A DNA stretch of 64,000 bases from Aspidiotus rigidus (GCA_035079385.1 JAVHKY010000003.1:21653501-21717500), one strand, 5' to 3'; positions 1 through 12,066 are shown, numbered from the stretch's first letter. Program-made: numbers and translations. Notes: generated by a model not told the origin, from the sequence alone.

Positions 1-351
1 CTCTAGGAAAATTCTTATGATTATTATTTAATTTGTCCAGAAAAAGGCAACACCATTTTTTGGGGGCCGTTTTAATACAACTCTAATACTTTTGCATACG
101 GGGACAGATGACAAAAAAGTAGTGAACTTCCCCACACAAAATCGTCTTCTGAACCCGCCCCTGAGCATCTATAAATTTTAAATGGATTAATTTTTCGGTA
201 TTTTGTAAAATATAGCTAGGTGAGACCAATCCTTTAATACCAATAAAAGACTTTTGGCATTCTTTTCTTTTTTTTAATTATTTTTTTACACCGTTTATTA
301 AAAAAATAAGAGGAAAAAATTAGATGTCATTGCGGGGCGCTGTCCCGAGAA

Positions 352-493
352 TTTTTCCAAGTCCCCCTCCCATCATATAAAGCTTAGAGCCTAAAGTTTT
401 TTCAAGTCCCGAAAAGGATGACGTGACAACTTGAACACGCTGCAATTTCAAGGAAGCCGTCGTTTTTCCAAGTCCCCCTCCTATCATATACAG
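352..493 (-). repeat. isolated, degenerate copies of the 45-bp satellite monomer
   Basis: The reverse complement of 352-380 and of 463-493 reproduces the conserved half of the satellite unit found at 25.4-34.8 kb (ATAGGAGGGGGACTTGGAAA). A more decayed copy lies between them near 395-410. Just before the second copy, an 18-base string ending in CCGTCGTTTTT (about 450-467) recurs at 34877-34894, immediately outside the large array. This suggests that flanking DNA moved together with the repeat. Confidence 0.8.
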
Positions 494-499
494 CTGGGT

Positions 500-1110
500 C
501 ACGAACCTTTCGGCGCGATCGTTTCGGCCTTTTGGGCGCGAATCCATTTCGGCACGAGAACTTTTCTGGATTTTTCGGCGCGAAAGAAAAATTATTTTTA
601 ACATGACTCAAAAAAAATTTGAAAAGGCTTCTTTATTGAATACCTACTTGAAAACAATTACAGTTGAAACTAGACTTGAATCATGAATAATAAAAGTACA
701 CAATGACAATGGTAACAGACGTCGGTTGGCGTTACCCAGAAGACAAAGCAAGGAGCTCGACTTACTTTGTCTTCCAAAAAACTGCAAATGATGCTTTGTC
801 ATTTTTACACAAAACTCACACTTATAGTCGAAAGGAAAAACTGCAAATGATGCTATGTCATTACTCGCACTCAGTCAAAAAAAAAAAACTACCGTATTTG
901 GCTCCTAGATGGTGGGCAATAGCTCGGAGGTATTCGATCGTTGTTCTTTCCTCTTAAGGCGCTGGTGAAGCGTTGTCATCGTTTCACAGTCATTCCCTCA
1001 GTTCATTCCTTTTTTTTTTTTCGTGCCGAAACGTTCTAAGATTATCTCGCGCCGAAAAACTAACGGCGCGGCGCCGAGGAGATGGCGCCGAAACGTCCGG
1101 GTTTCCCCTC
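500..1110. repeat. pair of CpG-rich, oppositely oriented modules
   Basis: Around 500-595 the sequence is rich in TTTCGGCGCG and TTCGGCACGA strings. Around 1020-1100 the opposite orientation appears (TCGTGCCGAAACG, CGCGCCGAAAAAC, GGCGCCGAAACG). The arms match only in blocks, so this is either a decayed inverted-repeat element or two copies of a CpG-rich dispersed repeat. No gene is attached to it. Confidence 0.45.
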
Positions 1111-2154
1111 CCCTCCCCTCTCCGTGACGTCATCAACCTCGAGCCGCTCGCGCTTGCGGCTGGAAATTTCCTGAAAGTACCCCCAACAAAAGGGATAGCG
1201 GGCTCTCCGCTAAAAAATACGGCTAAATAAGAACTTCGACAATGAGTCATTTCCCCTGAATTAAAATAACAAATAAGAAGAAGTAAAAGGAAGATCGAAA
1301 ATAGAACAAAAAAGAAGGCGAAAAGGGAGCAGTTGTGCACAGTAATGTAAGACAAAGTTAATTACCTAATAGTAAAAAAAAAGTAGATCGTGATAGTGGG
1401 AGAGAGGGAATTAATGTGCGAGTAGATGGTAGGGAAGAGGGAGAAATTTGTGACATGGAGGTAATTAAGTGCAGTGCAGCAATGAAAGGACGTTGAAGTT
1501 GGTAAATAAAGCATGAAATGTTTTTTGTTGAGTGATAAGGTGAGGGCATAGGAAAAGGTGATTCAGATCTATGTCCCTCATATGGGAAGGGCAAACAGGA
1601 AAAATATATAGAACAATCTATTCAATTCAGAAAAAAATTGAGAAAAATTATAGTTTTTCTTTTTTTGTACTGGGAATCCACGAATCGGTGTCGGAGTAAC
1701 TTATCATTGAAGTATTTGCTTCAATTACAAAGCCTAAATGAACCGCCCTCTCTTAATATTGTTTTAAATAGAAGACGCAAAATTATTGTACGTTCTTCAA
1801 AGGTAAGAGGAATTAAAATATCGTCCATATAAATAATTCATACAGAATTACGTATTCTAGATAAAATACGTTAAAAATATCTAGCGCGGTCTTTGACTTC
1901 ACCTTCACCAATAGTCTTTCTTGGTAACTTAATGATCTTTCGTTCTGGGCGGTATGGACCAAAAAACCTAAACTAATATCGATTGCCGAAGCCATTTACG
2001 ATTTCACTATCACCGATTGAGAAAATGGTCGTCTCTTCCTTTGTCTGATTGATGTAATTTGGTCGAAAAGGAGGAGATGGGAGAAAAATTATCCAAAAAA
2101 TCTTCGTAAAACTTCCTACGGTCAAAAATACTGTATTCACTTTCCATATTTCAC

Positions 2155-2557
2155 TAGGGGGCGTCCATAAATTACGTGAGGCGATTTTTGTGATTTTTCG
2201 ACCCCTCCTCCCCCCTTGGTGAGATATTGTGAGATTTGCCTAGACCCCCTCCCTCCCCCTCTTATCTCACGTCAGATTTTCTGTAATATGTATTTTTGCT
2301 TTAAATACGTTTATCTGTGCTTAATCGCGTCTATCTATTAAAAAAACGTAATTTTCTCGATCACATTTTATACCTATTCAAAAAAAAACTAGTTTTTATT
2401 AAATTTAAGCCAGTTCAGCAATATTTTAGAACGTATTTGTGTGAGAAAAAAATTACGTGAGATTTGTCGGCCTCCCCCCTCTCCCTCACGTGAGTTTTGG
2501 TGAGACTTGGCTGGTCCCCCCAAAAAATGCCTCACGTAATTTATGGACGCTCCCCTA
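2155..2557. mobile_element. MITE with TA target-site duplication
   Basis: The left end (2157-2182) reads GGGGGCGTCCATAAATTACG followed by TGAGGC. The right end (2529-2555) is its near-perfect reverse complement, differing by an extra base near the tip. Both ends abut TA (2155-2156 and 2556-2557), the duplication expected of Tc1/mariner-type transposases. Sub-terminal sequence is also symmetric, with GTGAG/CTCAC blocks and C-rich runs on both sides. No transposase frame is present, so at about 400 bp it is a non-autonomous element. Confidence 0.85.
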
Positions 2558-5500
2558 GATTCCAAATCAAGTATTGTGCACTAGGTTGTATATTCTATAA
2601 TGGGCGAAGCATTTCCAAATTCCAGCTCGATGCATTCTTTCACTATATTCAGGTCTCCCGGCCCACACTGACGCCCACTCCGGATCCTTGTACTTGCCCA
2701 GCCTATGACATCATCAAAGTAGAACATGGGCGCTCTGAAGAATTTCACGTCAGGTCATGTTCGCCCGGCCATCACTGATGCCCACTCTGGATCCTTGTAC
2801 TTGCCCAGCCGATGACATCATCAAAGTGGTACTCAAGCGTTTCGTTCATCCCCCTTGATTGACCTCAAAAAATGTTTTATAAATTATCACCATTACTGAA
2901 TAGTTCAGTGCATTTTTTTGGCGCGGGAAATAGCCCCACCCCCCGAAGGAAATTTCTGTGTGCGTGCCTTGAGTAGGAACTGTACAGACCAACGTAAACA
3001 TCAAGAATGTCACGTCAGGTCATTTTCGTTGAGCTCATGAGGGAGAGGGAAAGGAGCGTGGCCCCGCCTCCTCAACTAAGAGTAGTTCGATCAATATTTC
3101 AGTATGATATGCTATAGGTTATATCTGTCGGCTCAGAAGTCAACATTCTCTCAACCACTAAGGTTATAGTTTTCGAACTACTGAATATTCGGACGAAAAT
3201 CAAGGAGATATCGTACGAGATGGGGGAGTAAAAAAATCTTAGAAATCGTATATTATGGACGTCTTGTTCTGAAAAAAAAGGGACATTGCTCCGAAGTATT
3301 TCTTATGTATGTGCAAAAACAGGAACCAACTAATCTTGTTTCCCATTGCTCTTAATGAGGCGTCCGTCCCACAAGAAATACATTGAGCGGGCGCCATTTC
3401 TACAGATACCTCCTCAAATATTAAGCTGACTCTATTATGTTTTTCCTTTCCTTCAATTCTGATTATTCGGTCATATTCTGGATATTTTTTCCTAATTCGC
3501 TGTTTCACTATGTTCTTCGTTGGTAGATCTAATGACGTGTCATCATCACACTTGGAAAAATTCTTAATTTGTGGAAAGACTTGGAAAAAGTCCGAATCTA
3601 ACTGATCAGCAGGTCTTCCGGTCTTACATAATTTTTCTCTGAAATTTTATCCTGATATCTTCGAGAAAATTTCGCGGGTGGTGCTGACTTCGTTCCAGAA
3701 CTGAAAAATTTCGCTTTGAAACATTCCATCCGAATTCCCCTTCCGTATTCAAAATCCACCCTCCGAAAATTTTTCGGATACTCCCTCGCGTAAGCACTCC
3801 ACTTATCTACTTCGTGTTTTATTAGTGTTTATTCCCTAGACCGTCGTCTGTCATACAGTCTGGCAGTTCAGTCCGACTTTACTACTGTCAGAATTAATAT
3901 AGTTCCTATCGCGATTCTGCGTGTGCCAATATTTTCACTGAGTCAATGAAATACCACAAAATCATTCTTAACTTATTGTCGGGCGAAACAATGCAAACAA
4001 TTCAGCTTCTTGTGCGAGTTCTTTTAGTACGATTTCGCTATACACTCGCACCAACACGGGTATATGTACCTACCTACTTTCCGAATTATTATTCGTGTTT
4101 TCGTTGTAATACAAATATTTCAATCTAATTATACGAATACGTTGCACCATAGTAAACGAGAATTATATCTACATTATAAAAGTATATTATTTTCTCAAGG
4201 TTCGAAACAAGAGAGAGAAAAAAAAAAAAAAAACTGTAGGCCATCGCGCTTTTATCTGCTCCTTCTAAAATTTCTTACTGACTGTAGTAATAAATGCTGT
4301 CGCACGCTTTAATTTTCAGACTAGTCGAATAGTTTTCTCGCATTCTTAGAAATAACCGAGTCGCATTTGTGACTGAGTGTAGGCCTCGGTCGGCGGAGTT
4401 GACGAAGGTTCAACGCCGGAGTTTTATCATCGTGTCGTCGTCAAATCCAGCCTATTTCGATACATATTATATCGAAACAGGAAACTGATCAGCAGATTTC
4501 ATTTATAAAGTGAAAACGCATTTACGTGCGATTATAAATTTACCGGTGCAGCATCCGTAAGCGTTAATTATATTTCATATAGAATGCGTGTAACCTACTG
4601 AACATCATGGGTAGCGGTACGAGCTTTTTATTTTTTTTTTCTTCCCTCCCTCCATGCACGTAAACTTGCGGGTAATTCGAGTCTGGACGACAATTTTTAA
4701 CGCATACTATTTGTATGTATCGGTTTACGGTACACTTCCAGGAAACGACTCTAGAAATGCGAAGATTAATTAATGAAATGTGTGATACGCTATAGATGGC
4801 GTGTGATGCAGAATAGAAAACTGTTAATGGGAATAACGGATATGGTGAGCATGAGACGCAGACTTCTAGCGGCGTAGACTGCCAGACGCGCATTTAGCAT
4901 TTACGGAAAATTGTTTTTTCTCAACGACTAAGCACGAGTACCGGTACTTAATATCTATTCGTACATAGAAAAAAAAAGAAGAAGAAAAAAAAAAGCTCTA
5001 TGTCATCAGTACTTTTTTTCCCAAGACGAAAGCCTGACCTACGTACGTAGGCGTTCTTTGCAATTATTCCTCAAGAGCAAATTTTGATTACGTCGATCTT
5101 TACTGTACTCGGCGGGTACACGAGATGAGGAAAGGCTGCAAAATTACGTCGTCTCGTTCGATTGAAAAATTTTCCCATCCTTACAAGTTCTACTCGACTA
5201 TTTTTCTCTCGTTCACGCTAAGTTATTTTTTTATTCATAAGTTAATCATCGCAGCCTCCCGCAAGTACCACACAATAGTCTGTCTACAGAGACGAGACTT
5301 TACCTCTTTTTTTTTTTTCTCTCGGCAACAGTAAACTCGATAGAAACGAACAGTTCAAAGTCTTCGCTTTGTAGAATAATTGAAAACCTAGACTGAGCAC
5401 GCGAATGGAGAAATATAATTCAAATAAGCCTACCGAATACTAAAAATGTTTTCAAGAACCATGCGAGAGAAAAGAAAAAAAGTTGGTCGTTACGAGTACT

Positions 5501-6000
5501 TTTCCGCAGATTACCTACCTACGACACGTAAAAAAATTTTGAAATTTTCAATTCTATAGCTAAACGCGAGGTGAGTAAACGCATAGATGCGGTCGTGAAC
5601 TGTCTGGACGTTGGTTTGTCTGGCCTAAACAAAAAAAAAAAAAAAAATCGCTAAAAGAGAGAAGAGGTTAAGAATGAGTTGTCTGGACGCTGATACGTGC
5701 ATGTCTATAGCTCCTTAGAATGAAATACGGTTCGATATCGTATGTGAAGAAGAAATTTGCAGTCAATAGCATAATTCTCGCGCTGCTACCTCCTTTGCAA
5801 TCCGAGCACTTTTTTTTTTCATTTGAAACGGTAGTGAGTGAATTCATACTTTTTATGCTGGTATCGTGGTCTCTAAGAGATGACTGGAGAAATATTTTCA
5901 CTGAGTTCATCTTCAACATTATTATGTAGCAATGTATACGAGATGGGAGTACGATCGTGAAGAAATTTTATAGTAACAGACTATGTATTTACATAAAATG
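2558..6000. other. intergenic, no supportable gene
   Basis: Apart from a local direct repeat at 2673-2827, this 3.4 kb holds AT-rich DNA with poly-A and poly-T runs and short unconserved frames. No splice-linked series of exons, RNA gene or recognisable domain was found on either strand. Confidence 0.5.
2673..2827. repeat. direct repeat, 48 bp, spaced 107 bp
   Basis: The block starting GCCCACTCCGGATCCTTGTA (2673-2720) recurs at 2780-2827 with two substitutions, and both copies end in TGACATCATCAAAGT. A second shared block, near AATTTCACGTCAGGTCAT (2738-2755), recurs at about 3004-3021. These look like remnants of a short tandem array. Confidence 0.8.
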
Positions 6001-6119
6001 TACAGGATAAAATGAGAGATGAAGGAAACAAACGGTGTCTCGCTGCTTGTAAGTATTTCTCGAAGGGACTGTGGAGTAAGAAAAATCACGGTCTTTCGGC
6101 ATTATCTAGAAGACTTGGA

Positions 6120-7080
6120 AAAGATGGAAGGCCCACAAGATTCAAGGTCATAGCAAGTTTCCGCGACATCTATAGCTGCGCGGTCCCCGGGACTGATCCA
6201 GACGTATCCCTGCAAGTGGACTCAGAGGTTACAACGAACAGCCAAGGACTACGAATATCTAGCGCACAAGATTTAGAGGTCACACTAATGAACAAAAGAC
6301 GAGACTTGTCCCCTGAATCTTAGAATACTTCAAAAATGACCCCGTTGTGTAAAATGCCGTCACAGCTGGGAACAGAGGAAACTTGTGACGCCTGTGACGG
6401 TAGTTTGTGACGGCAATCACCCATTTAAAAAGCACAGTGATCTCTTTTTATGACCCAACTGTGACGCAAATGTGCGCCGTCACAATCCCGTCACGTGACG
6501 GCATTTTGCACAACGGGACGTGTCCCTGCGAGCAAGAGGAAATCTCTTATATCAGAGAGAGCAGCACAACAGACTGGATATATCCAACCCCCAAAAGACT
6601 CAGCGGTCAAGGGAAGTAACCATAAACAAGTCGTGTCCCCAAGGTCTCAGAAAACTTTAAAAGTTTCACCCATATTATGACGTGTCCCTTCAAACAAGAG
6701 AAAAACTCGAAGGTCACAGCGAGTAGCCACAGAATAGATACATCCGGCCCACGAGGTAGGAAGACATCGTAAGTGGTCACACGCCCGCAAGGTATCAGAG
6801 TACTTCAAAGCTGCGCGGTCCCGGTACTGACCTATATATGATTTACCTCTGCGAACAAGATGAGTACTGAGAGGTCACAGTCCGCGGTCCCAGGTACTGA
6901 TTTATACGTGTCCATACAATCACGATGAGGGCTCAGAGATCACAGCAAGTAGCTACAGACAATGCATATGTACTCGGTTACAATGTGTCCCAAGCTCAGA
7001 AGTCTTCAATATCATCTCACACATGACGTGTCCATAAGACGCCAACGAGGACTCAACGGTCCCGATTGGCAACCAATCTT
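6120..7080. repeat. degenerate tandem repeat array with a MITE inside
   Basis: Phrases such as GCGGTCCC..GTACTGA, ACGTGTCCCT.CAA.CAAGA, GAGGTCACAG.GAGTAGCCAC and AGTACTTCAAA recur in the same order several times across about 950 bp, at spacings near 100-200 bp. Divergence is high, so this is an old array. A 103-codon open frame at 6012-6323 lies in this array and is not conserved-looking. Confidence 0.6.
6341..6517. mobile_element. 177-bp MITE with 23-bp terminal inverted repeats
   Basis: The left end CCCGTTGTGTAAAATGCCGT+CAC (6341-6363) and the right end (6495-6517) are reverse complements with a single mismatch. The interior is full of GTGACG/CGTCAC blocks, so the single strand could fold extensively. 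I see no clear target-site duplication. It interrupts the surrounding degenerate tandem repeats, so it inserted later. It has no coding capacity. Confidence 0.85.
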
Positions 7081-7389
7081 CTCGGTATAGTAGTCGCGAG
7101 CCTCAAGACGCATCCATTTTCAATCATTTTTTCTTAATGGTTACTTCTATGATTATCTAAAAAGAGTCTATCACTCTTGATTTCATAACAGCCATCTTCT
7201 TCTTCTTCCGGTGTCCTACGCATTCCTGCCCGTTGACGATCTTCGGAATTAGACATATAACCTCGGTCGTTCGACTGCTCGAACTAAGTCTTCAATTCCC
7301 TGGATGCCGCTCCATTGGCATACATTTCTCATCCATGACGTCTTCCCTCTCTGGCCGTCAATTTTCCCTTGGATAGTTCGGCGAAGAAA

Positions 7390-7995
7390 TTCCTACTTAG
7401 GGCCTCTTATCACGGGTCCAAAATAGCCTGCTTTCCGTTTTTTGATGATCTCCATCAGCATCCGCACTGTGTTCACCTGCTTGAGTACTTCCGTATTAGT
7501 TGTCCTTTGTACCCATGAAATCCGTAGTATCCTTTTATGGAACCACATCTCCCAAGCCTCCAGCATTTTTATTGCTTGTTTTGTGAACGTAGCCGCTTCT
7601 ACGCTATATAAAAGGACTGAGTACGCATGACACCTCAGCATACGTCGTCTTGGTGCTAGGACAACTGCTCGGTCATTTAGGAAATTCTTCATTTTCCCAT
7701 AAGCTGTCTTGGCATCTTAAATTCTTTGTCTCACTTCAGTCTCGAGGTTCAGTTGGTTAATTGGTTGTAATGGTCCTTAGATGATATTTGAATTATTCAT
7801 CTACTCTCTCCACAAGTTCGTTGTTAATGACCAGTTCTCAATCTAGGTGCTCTTCCTGGCTAACGATCATGAATTTCTTCACATTAATCTTCAGGCCATA
7901 TTACCGCCCTGCTTCGTTTACTTCGTCCACCATTTCCTGTAGTACCTCTCCGGAACCATTCATTAGTGCCGCACCATCGGCATAGCATGATTCCC
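7390..7995 (-). pseudogene. decayed non-LTR retrotransposon reverse transcriptase fragment
   Basis: The reverse strand encodes the C-terminal part of a LINE-type reverse transcriptase. An intact 99-codon stretch (7692-7393) has the family's post-catalytic pattern: a leucine/tyrosine-rich VLLYSVE block, then EAWEMWFHKRILRISW and a KRKAGYFG end. Upstream (about 7995-7700) the catalytic box reads YADG instead of YADD and is followed by several in-frame stops, so the element is dead. The clade is uncertain; I would guess RTE-like or a related endonuclease-bearing LINE. A further fragment may continue to about 7200. Confidence 0.75.
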
Positions 7996-7999
7996 GGAA

Positions 8000-9660
8000 A
8001 ATGTAATATCAAACTCAATTATCGCATCTAAATCTTTGGAAACACTTGTGAAACCGCTCCGCACAGCCCTTGAAGCTTTCTGCATCAGAGACTGAACCTC
8101 CTCTCCTCACATACCGCGAGATAGGACTACTACCACGATTTCTCTAATTGACATAACCCGGGTTTTAATCTCAAATCTTCCCACTTTCGCCGTCGACACA
8201 TCGAAAACTCCGATCTACTTTACCTCATCCTCGAAGCCACTAGACCTCTCTGGTCTCTCTCTTTCTTTCAGTCTATCATTGAGATACCATCACAGAAACG
8301 TGTTTTCTCCCTCACATGGTAAAGTCTCACCTTCATTTTTATTGAAAGTCATAGCACACATTGAAGACCTCTAAGCTTCAGAAGGACACATCTGTGGCTA
8401 CTCGCTATGATCTCTGAGTCATGCTGGTACTTCTAGAGACACGTTATGAAATTAAGTGCGGTCAACATCGCCATCTCCTACACATCGTGTGTCACCATCG
8501 TACGCTATCTGATATTCCATCTGACTACCGCTGTAGAATAGTTGAGGATATGGATATGGTCAGTGGAAAAAAACTGATGCGAGTCAAAGTCAACTCCATT
8601 CCATGGCCATCATTCAACCGAACCTCGCAGCCTGGGAAAGGGGTCCTCATTCGTTTACTCAACAAAATAAATTTTAATAAATAAAATTTTTAAGGTCTTT
8701 TTGTCTTTAATAAATATTAAATTATTTTAAATTTAAAAATAATTTTTATATTTTTATTTAATAAAATTATTATTTATTTATTCATTCATTCATTCATTCA
8801 TTCCAGTATTCAATTAAAATACTAATTATTTTGCTACTTTTGTATAATCAATATATTACAGCAATTTAATTATTTAAATCGCTTTACACACACACTCACG
8901 CACCGATTTTTTATCTTTTCGATAGCCTCGTAAGTAGATAACAATTGGTTAAAGATTCTCAGATCGCCTCAATTTCACTTAGGTCAACTTCAGACGAGGC
9001 CATCGACTTGTTTACTATAGGAGTCATCTCACAAATGAATATTTTTTCAAGTGCGCCCTCTCCTTTCTGACTTTATGCAGTCTCTAGCAAGTTCCTCATG
9101 ATAAAGCTCATTTGAAAACTGTACGCAACCAACTTTTTGAATCGTATCCACGTATCTACTTGACATTGTAAAGGTAAATTCTAAATAATATAAGGAAAGA
9201 TAAATTGTGGAGAATAATCTAAAGAATGAGTTTTACTGACTCTCAATAAATCGTTGTTCACCAGTATGAAAAGTGGAGACACCGCAATCTTCTTCCAGAA
9301 GATGAGTCTAAAGTGGAAGGCGATTTTTTTCCCCCTTTATTGTTGCCTCTCCAACTTATCCATCAAAATTTGAAAAACGATTGCTCCGAATCTGTAAGTT
9401 GGGATAAATGATGAGACGAAATAACTTTTTTTTGCGTATAAATGTTCTCGCACCATACGAAATACGCTGAATTTTTTCATCATAATTTGCGTCAAATTTA
9501 ACATACATAAGATAGATACGATTCAATTTCAAACTTTTAGACGAATTCTTTATTCGACCTTTCACGTTGTCGAAATATGCTCTCATGAATTACCTACATC
9601 ATTTTACATTCAAATTTAAGCATTTATTTTCAGTTAATAAAGTTTGATTTTTCCAATTTT
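8000..9660. other. intergenic, AT-rich, with a TTCA microsatellite
   Basis: There is no supportable gene. A (TTCA)n/(ATTC)n microsatellite lies at about 8778-8803 within very AT-rich DNA (8680-8880). The 5' exon, including any signal peptide, of the prodomain gene that begins at 9668 would be expected upstream, but I could not identify it. Confidence 0.5.
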
Positions 9661-9667
9661 TTTTCAG

Positions 9668-11762
9668 GCAAAAACAGATGCGGATATGGGAAATTCAACA
9701 GAGAATTTTGGCCTTCACTGGAAGGGCTCCCGCTCCAACATCGGATAAACCAATATCTTCGACGCAAGGAAGTCGACCTATTCCGGACAATTCGCCAGAA
9801 GCGGACCAGCCCGCTACTCTAGACGACATACCGCAAATAAATCTACCAATTTTCCCCGATAGTTTTGGTTTCAACTACAAACGAGAAGCTATTTCCGCAC
9901 TTTGTGAGTTCCCCCGCTTCTGTATGGCTGTATGAAGGCCGTGACAATGGGAAGATGTCCGAAAATTTATTGTTATCGATATCTTCTCATTACAGGCCCG
10001 ATCGTAAATGGAGACAACTTGACGGTGACATTCAATGTTAGCGAACCAAGAGCGTCATCGAAGGACATGGTGCTTGATGTGATTTCAGCCGAGCTCAAAC
10101 TCTACAAAATACCGTTTAAGGTAAATTTTTCGAAGAAATTTTTAATACAGATTTTGAAATCATACAGTGCTTCCAAAAATGAATTTATTTACTTTTACAA
10201 AAAGATTTTCCTCTCTGAAAGTAAAGATTTCGATTGAACGCCATTCAGGTTTTCGATCCTCATTTTCCTACTTGATTAAATCAGGCACTTACGTTTATAT
10301 CGAAAATCCTTCTGCTGACTGAGGCTCCACCTGAGTCCCCTTGCGCTGATTGCGGGGCTGTTCATAAGTCAACATGAAATGTGAACATCTTCGTCAAAGC
10401 CTTTTTCTAAAATAGTTCTTTCTTTCTCCCTTCGTTTACTGGATTTTTGCCTCCTGTCATCGTAGAATAATTAATATTTCAGTTTTCTCATTATAGTCAC
10501 CTTGATTGAAAAATCAATTGATTTCTATTCTGTTGAACAGATGGTCGATATAGATTTAAAAGATAACGACGATGGTGCCGTTTCCAAACTGCAAGAAACC
10601 TTCAAGAAAAGCAATGTCAATGCATCCGACAGAGCCATTCAGACGAAAGTACAGGAACAACGTACCGTTTATATCACAGTTTACAAGATGCGAAATAAAC
10701 GTAAATATAACGGCAGTAAGTTTCCTTGATTCAATTATGATTGTCTTATAGGTACTCGAGATTTAATACTAAGAATGCGTCTATTTCCTACGTGAACAAA
10801 GAAAAAGAAGACTAACTGAAGTCCGCTCGAATAGATCATTCGTGAAACAAAAACCAGAAAGAAAAATTTTAAATCTTCCTATTACGGATATTAAGAAATA
10901 TTGCGATAGGAATAATCTATAAATAACATACCAACTTTGTTCACGTTTGTCGTCCTTCTGTTTACCCGGTTCTTCATTTGTACATTCTTTTTCAGTTACT
11001 GGAAAAGGTCGGCGGGTACAGCCGAAACGTCGTAAAAATCAAAAGAAAAATAGTGAAATTTAGCGTCGAATTTTATTTCTTTGAAGACATAAAAACAATA
11101 TTTAGGGAATCCTCTCAAAATAATTATAGCAAATTGCAACGAATACTTTTCCCATCTGATCATGTATTAATTGTTTATTGCACAGGCGACTTCAAGAAAA
11201 TTGGAACAATAACGTCATTAGCTTCTTACGAAGGCATCATAACTTTGAATATCTCCCGTGCCATTAATATTTGGGGAAAGGATGCGAGGAAGACTCTAAA
11301 ACTCGTCGTCACGGTCGAAGATGAGCATGAAAAAAAATATCCCACCAAAGATTTTTTCAGCATGAGATGTGGGCCTGATATAGGTAATTTGGAGTTCGAA
11401 GCAACGCTGAATAATTATGTTCAAATTATAAAACTTGACGCTTTTTAATCATTTCATTTCTACTTCAGAAAAGGCAATTCCCATTGACAATCTTCTACCA
11501 TTTACCGAAAAAAGTTGTACCGCTTGGGTAAATTTGGCAACTGCAGAACGTCCCGCTACAGCAGTTGCTTACAATGCTGCCGCTACAACATTGAATCGAC
11601 ATTCAAATGAGCGTTCTCGAACAGGTATGTCATAAAATTTGATAGGAACTAAGTAGGCAATTTCTCGATTTACGCATTAGTAAATTTGCATACTTAATTT
11701 GCCGTTAAAACAATAGAATTTGTGACATCTTTGCAGGTGCAGCTGCCGGTCACAAAAATTGA
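9668..11762 (+). CDS. BMP/TGF-beta-type prodomain protein lacking the growth-factor domain
   Basis: Proposed coding exons are 9668-9903, 9996-10120, 10541-10715, 10996-11031, 11186-11383, 11469-11624 and 11737-11762. All junctions are GT/AG and phases agree, giving 313 codons from the ATG at 9678. The exon opens at an AG acceptor, so a 5' exon with a signal peptide is probably missing from this model. Features match the propeptide fold: an N-terminal amphipathic helix (MRIWEIQQRILAFTGRAPAP), an 'ISAELKLYK' strand, 'RTVYITVYKM', then 'EGIITLNISRAINIW' and 'LKLVVTVEDE' as in BMP5-7-like prodomains. After that comes an unrelated tail of about 60 residues and a stop. There is no seven-cysteine cystine-knot domain. 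In the family the prodomain folds, latches and targets the ligand; whether this one regulates a ligand in trans is inference. Family assignment is fairly confident, function unknown. Confidence 0.65.
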
Positions 11763-12066
11763 GCCATCCAAAGATTCCGCTTCTTTTGAAAACCAAAACA
11801 CATCAGATTGTAAATAACAAGTTTTAGATTAAAATATAAATATTTTTTACTATGTACTTTGTAAAAGTTTTTCATATTAAAGGTGAGAGTTCCTATTCCT
11901 TTACCAGTACAGATTGTATTTTTGTTCTTTACGCGCTGTTATTTAAATTGTACTATCAAAGAGATTACATTGTAAATTTTAGATGTACATAATGTTCTAA
12001 CTTATTTATGGTATAAGGGTTATTTATTTGAATTGATATACGAAGTTGTACATAAAATTTTTTGTA

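Larger units (their letters stand above)
1..2154. other. gene-poor, repeat-rich interval
   Basis: I see no supportable gene here. Open frames are short, unconserved and often low complexity. The interval contains stray monomers of the 45-bp satellite (352-493), CpG-rich inverted modules (about 500-600 and 1020-1110) and a 25-bp motif repeated at 777-801 and 837-861. A regulatory role for the CpG-rich patch cannot be excluded. Confidence 0.5.

Noticed and set aside
990..1355. 121-codon reverse-strand frame with a hydrophobic segment
   Set aside because: It runs through poly-A/T tracts and a CpG-rich repeat module; composition follows the repeats and nothing is recognisable.
6012..6323. 103-codon frame resembling a small basic protein
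   Set aside because: It lies largely in the degenerate tandem repeat array, whose phrases explain its sequence; no homology was recognised.
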